A stretch of 64,000 bases of DNA, taken from Limosilactobacillus avistercoris (GTDB lineage: Bacteria > Bacillota > Bacilli > Lactobacillales > Lactobacillaceae). The position numbers and the translations under genes are program-made. How positions within the stretch are numbered: the first letter of the stretch is position 1; every line of letters begins with the position of its first letter. Location of the stretch: contig NZ_JACSQW010000008.1 in assembly GCF_014836425.1 (NCBI RefSeq), forward strand, positions 1 through 64,000, given 5' to 3'. The notes below the pieces were generated by a model. It was not told the DNA's origin and made no database searches. It saw nothing but the letters and a program-made list of their open reading frames with translations. Below are positions 63,189 through 64,000 of the stretch, one piece after another.

Positions 63189-64000
63189 ATGGATCAAAAA
63201 ACAATTTCAACAATGGAATTTGATCAAATTAAGCATGGATTAGGACGCTATCTTGTATCTGCTTCGGGTAAGCGAGAATTAGCAGCGTTAACTCCATCAG
63301 CTGACTATGATCAAATTCAATATTGGTTAAATGAAACGACAGACGGTGCTGATATTTTACGGTTAACAGGTGGTATTCCAATTCCAAAGTTAAAAAATAT
63401 TCAGCCTCAGTTAAAGCGATTGCGGATTAATGCAAACCTAAACGGAACGGAGCTTGCACAAATTACTAAAGTTCTTCAGACAAGTATGAGTGTGAAAAAC
63501 TTCTTTACAGAGTTTAAGGAACAGCAAAAGTTTGAGCTTCGGGTAATTAATGAAGCAGTCCAACAGTTAATAACGATTCCTTCGGTAACTAAGCGACTAA
63601 TTCAGTCAATTGATCCCGATGGGCGGGTTACTGATGAAGCTTCAACCAAGCTTCATGGAATTCGCCGTCTAATTACCAAAACAGAAACAGAGATTCACCA
63701 CCAGATGGAGCGTTTTACGCAAGGAAAAAATGCTAAGTACCTTAGTGATGCAATTGTAACTGTCCGGAATGACCGTTACGTTGTTCCTGTATTGGCCCGT
63801 TACCGGAATAAGTTTGGTGGAGTCGTTCATGATCAAAGTGCAAGTGGGCAAACATTATATATTGAGCCTGCAGCAGTTGTTGAATATAATAACCGTCTTC
63901 GCCAAGCACAGGTAGAGGAGAAACAGGCGATTTTAGAAGTATTAGCCGAGCTATCAAGCCTTATTTCGCCCTACCAAGATGAAATTAAGGAAAATGCGAA
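63189..64000 (+). CDS. mutS2: Endonuclease/ATPase MutS2, N-terminal part (window edge)
   Basis: The open frame runs from ATG 63189 (GAAAGGAAAA upstream) to the window end, 270 complete codons. MutS2 suppresses homologous recombination and, in B. subtilis, acts on collided ribosomes. The visible part is the core/lever region, with the family start STMEFDQIKHGLGRYLVSASGKRELAAL, YLSDAIVTVRNDRYVVPV and GGVVHDQSASGQTLYIEP. The ATPase, KOW and Smr domains lie beyond the window. Confidence 0.95.
   Translation, partial: MDQKTISTMEFDQIKHGLGRYLVSASGKRELAALTPSADYDQIQYWLNETTDGADILRLTGGIPIPKLKNIQPQLKRLRINANLNGTELAQITKVLQTSMSVKNFFTEFKEQQKFELRVINEAVQQLITIPSVTKRLIQSIDPDGRVTDEASTKLHGIRRLITKTETEIHHQMERFTQGKNAKYLSDAIVTVRNDRYVVPVLARYRNKFGGVVHDQSASGQTLYIEPAAVVEYNNRLRQAQVEEKQAILEVLAELSSLISPYQDEIKENA

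Overview
The window is a gene-dense, low-GC Gram-positive chromosome segment. The gene content points to a lactic acid bacterium of the family Lactobacillaceae, most likely a heterofermentative Limosilactobacillus-type species; the species is inferred. The supporting signs are T-box riboswitches before metNIQ, valS, alaS and an amino-acid ABC operon, the radC-mreBCD and mutS-mutL-ruvA-ruvB clusters, a heme-dependent cydABDC oxidase beside a type II NADH dehydrogenase, a Phe-type D-Ala ligase typical of intrinsically vancomycin-resistant lactobacilli, and extended use of CGG for arginine.

Layout. 1-155: end of an IS30-like insertion sequence cut by the window edge. 230-3150: Met T-box and metNIQ methionine importer. 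3.2-8.5 kb: an MFS exporter, the D-Ala-D-Lac-type ligase, an HTH/TPR regulator, a decayed AraR-type repressor, a universal stress protein and a small membrane protein. 8.5-10.6 kb: 6S RNA, rarA and a YueI protein. 10.7-12.4 kb: a YczE-like membrane protein and yaaA. 12.4-13.08 kb: a 675-bp gene-free, AT-rich stretch full of nested inverted repeats, a candidate structured RNA. 13.1-18.7 kb: rpsD with leader, free-Met-sulfoxide reductase, ezrA, cysteine desulfurase and thiI. 18.8-21.7 kb: T-box and valS. 21.9-29.2 kb: cydA, cydB, cydD, cydC and ndh, a minimal aerobic electron-transport set. 29.3-34 kb: folC, radC and mreBCD. 34-36.6 kb: a T-box followed by a second, Stem-I-less T-box module, then an amino-acid ABC transporter. 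36.8-41.1 kb: yfmF, yfmH, rodZ-like and pgsA. 41.3-42.2 kb: an OPA/GlpT-type transporter pseudogene. 42.4-46.6 kb: cinA, recA (with LexA box) and rny. 46.8-54.7 kb: mutS, mutL, ruvA, ruvB, a Tgt-like protein without catalytic residues, and yajC. 54.8-64 kb: gnd, nrnA-like, a DEAD helicase, T-box and alaS, ireB, yqgF, a DUF1292 gene, cvpA and the 5' part of mutS2.

Most of the window is ordinary core genome. The observations best worth following are (1) the divergent Tgt paralogue in the usual queA-tgt slot between ruvB and yajC, with no queA there and with the canonical catalytic positions substituted although the zinc site is kept; (2) the gene-free structured region 12.41-12.94 kb; and (3) the partly duplicated T-box at 34.0-34.4 kb. 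Three loci show recent decay or mobility: the IS30 end, araR and the glpT-like gene. Start codons were chosen from ribosome-binding-site spacing, and several differ from the longest possible reading frame.
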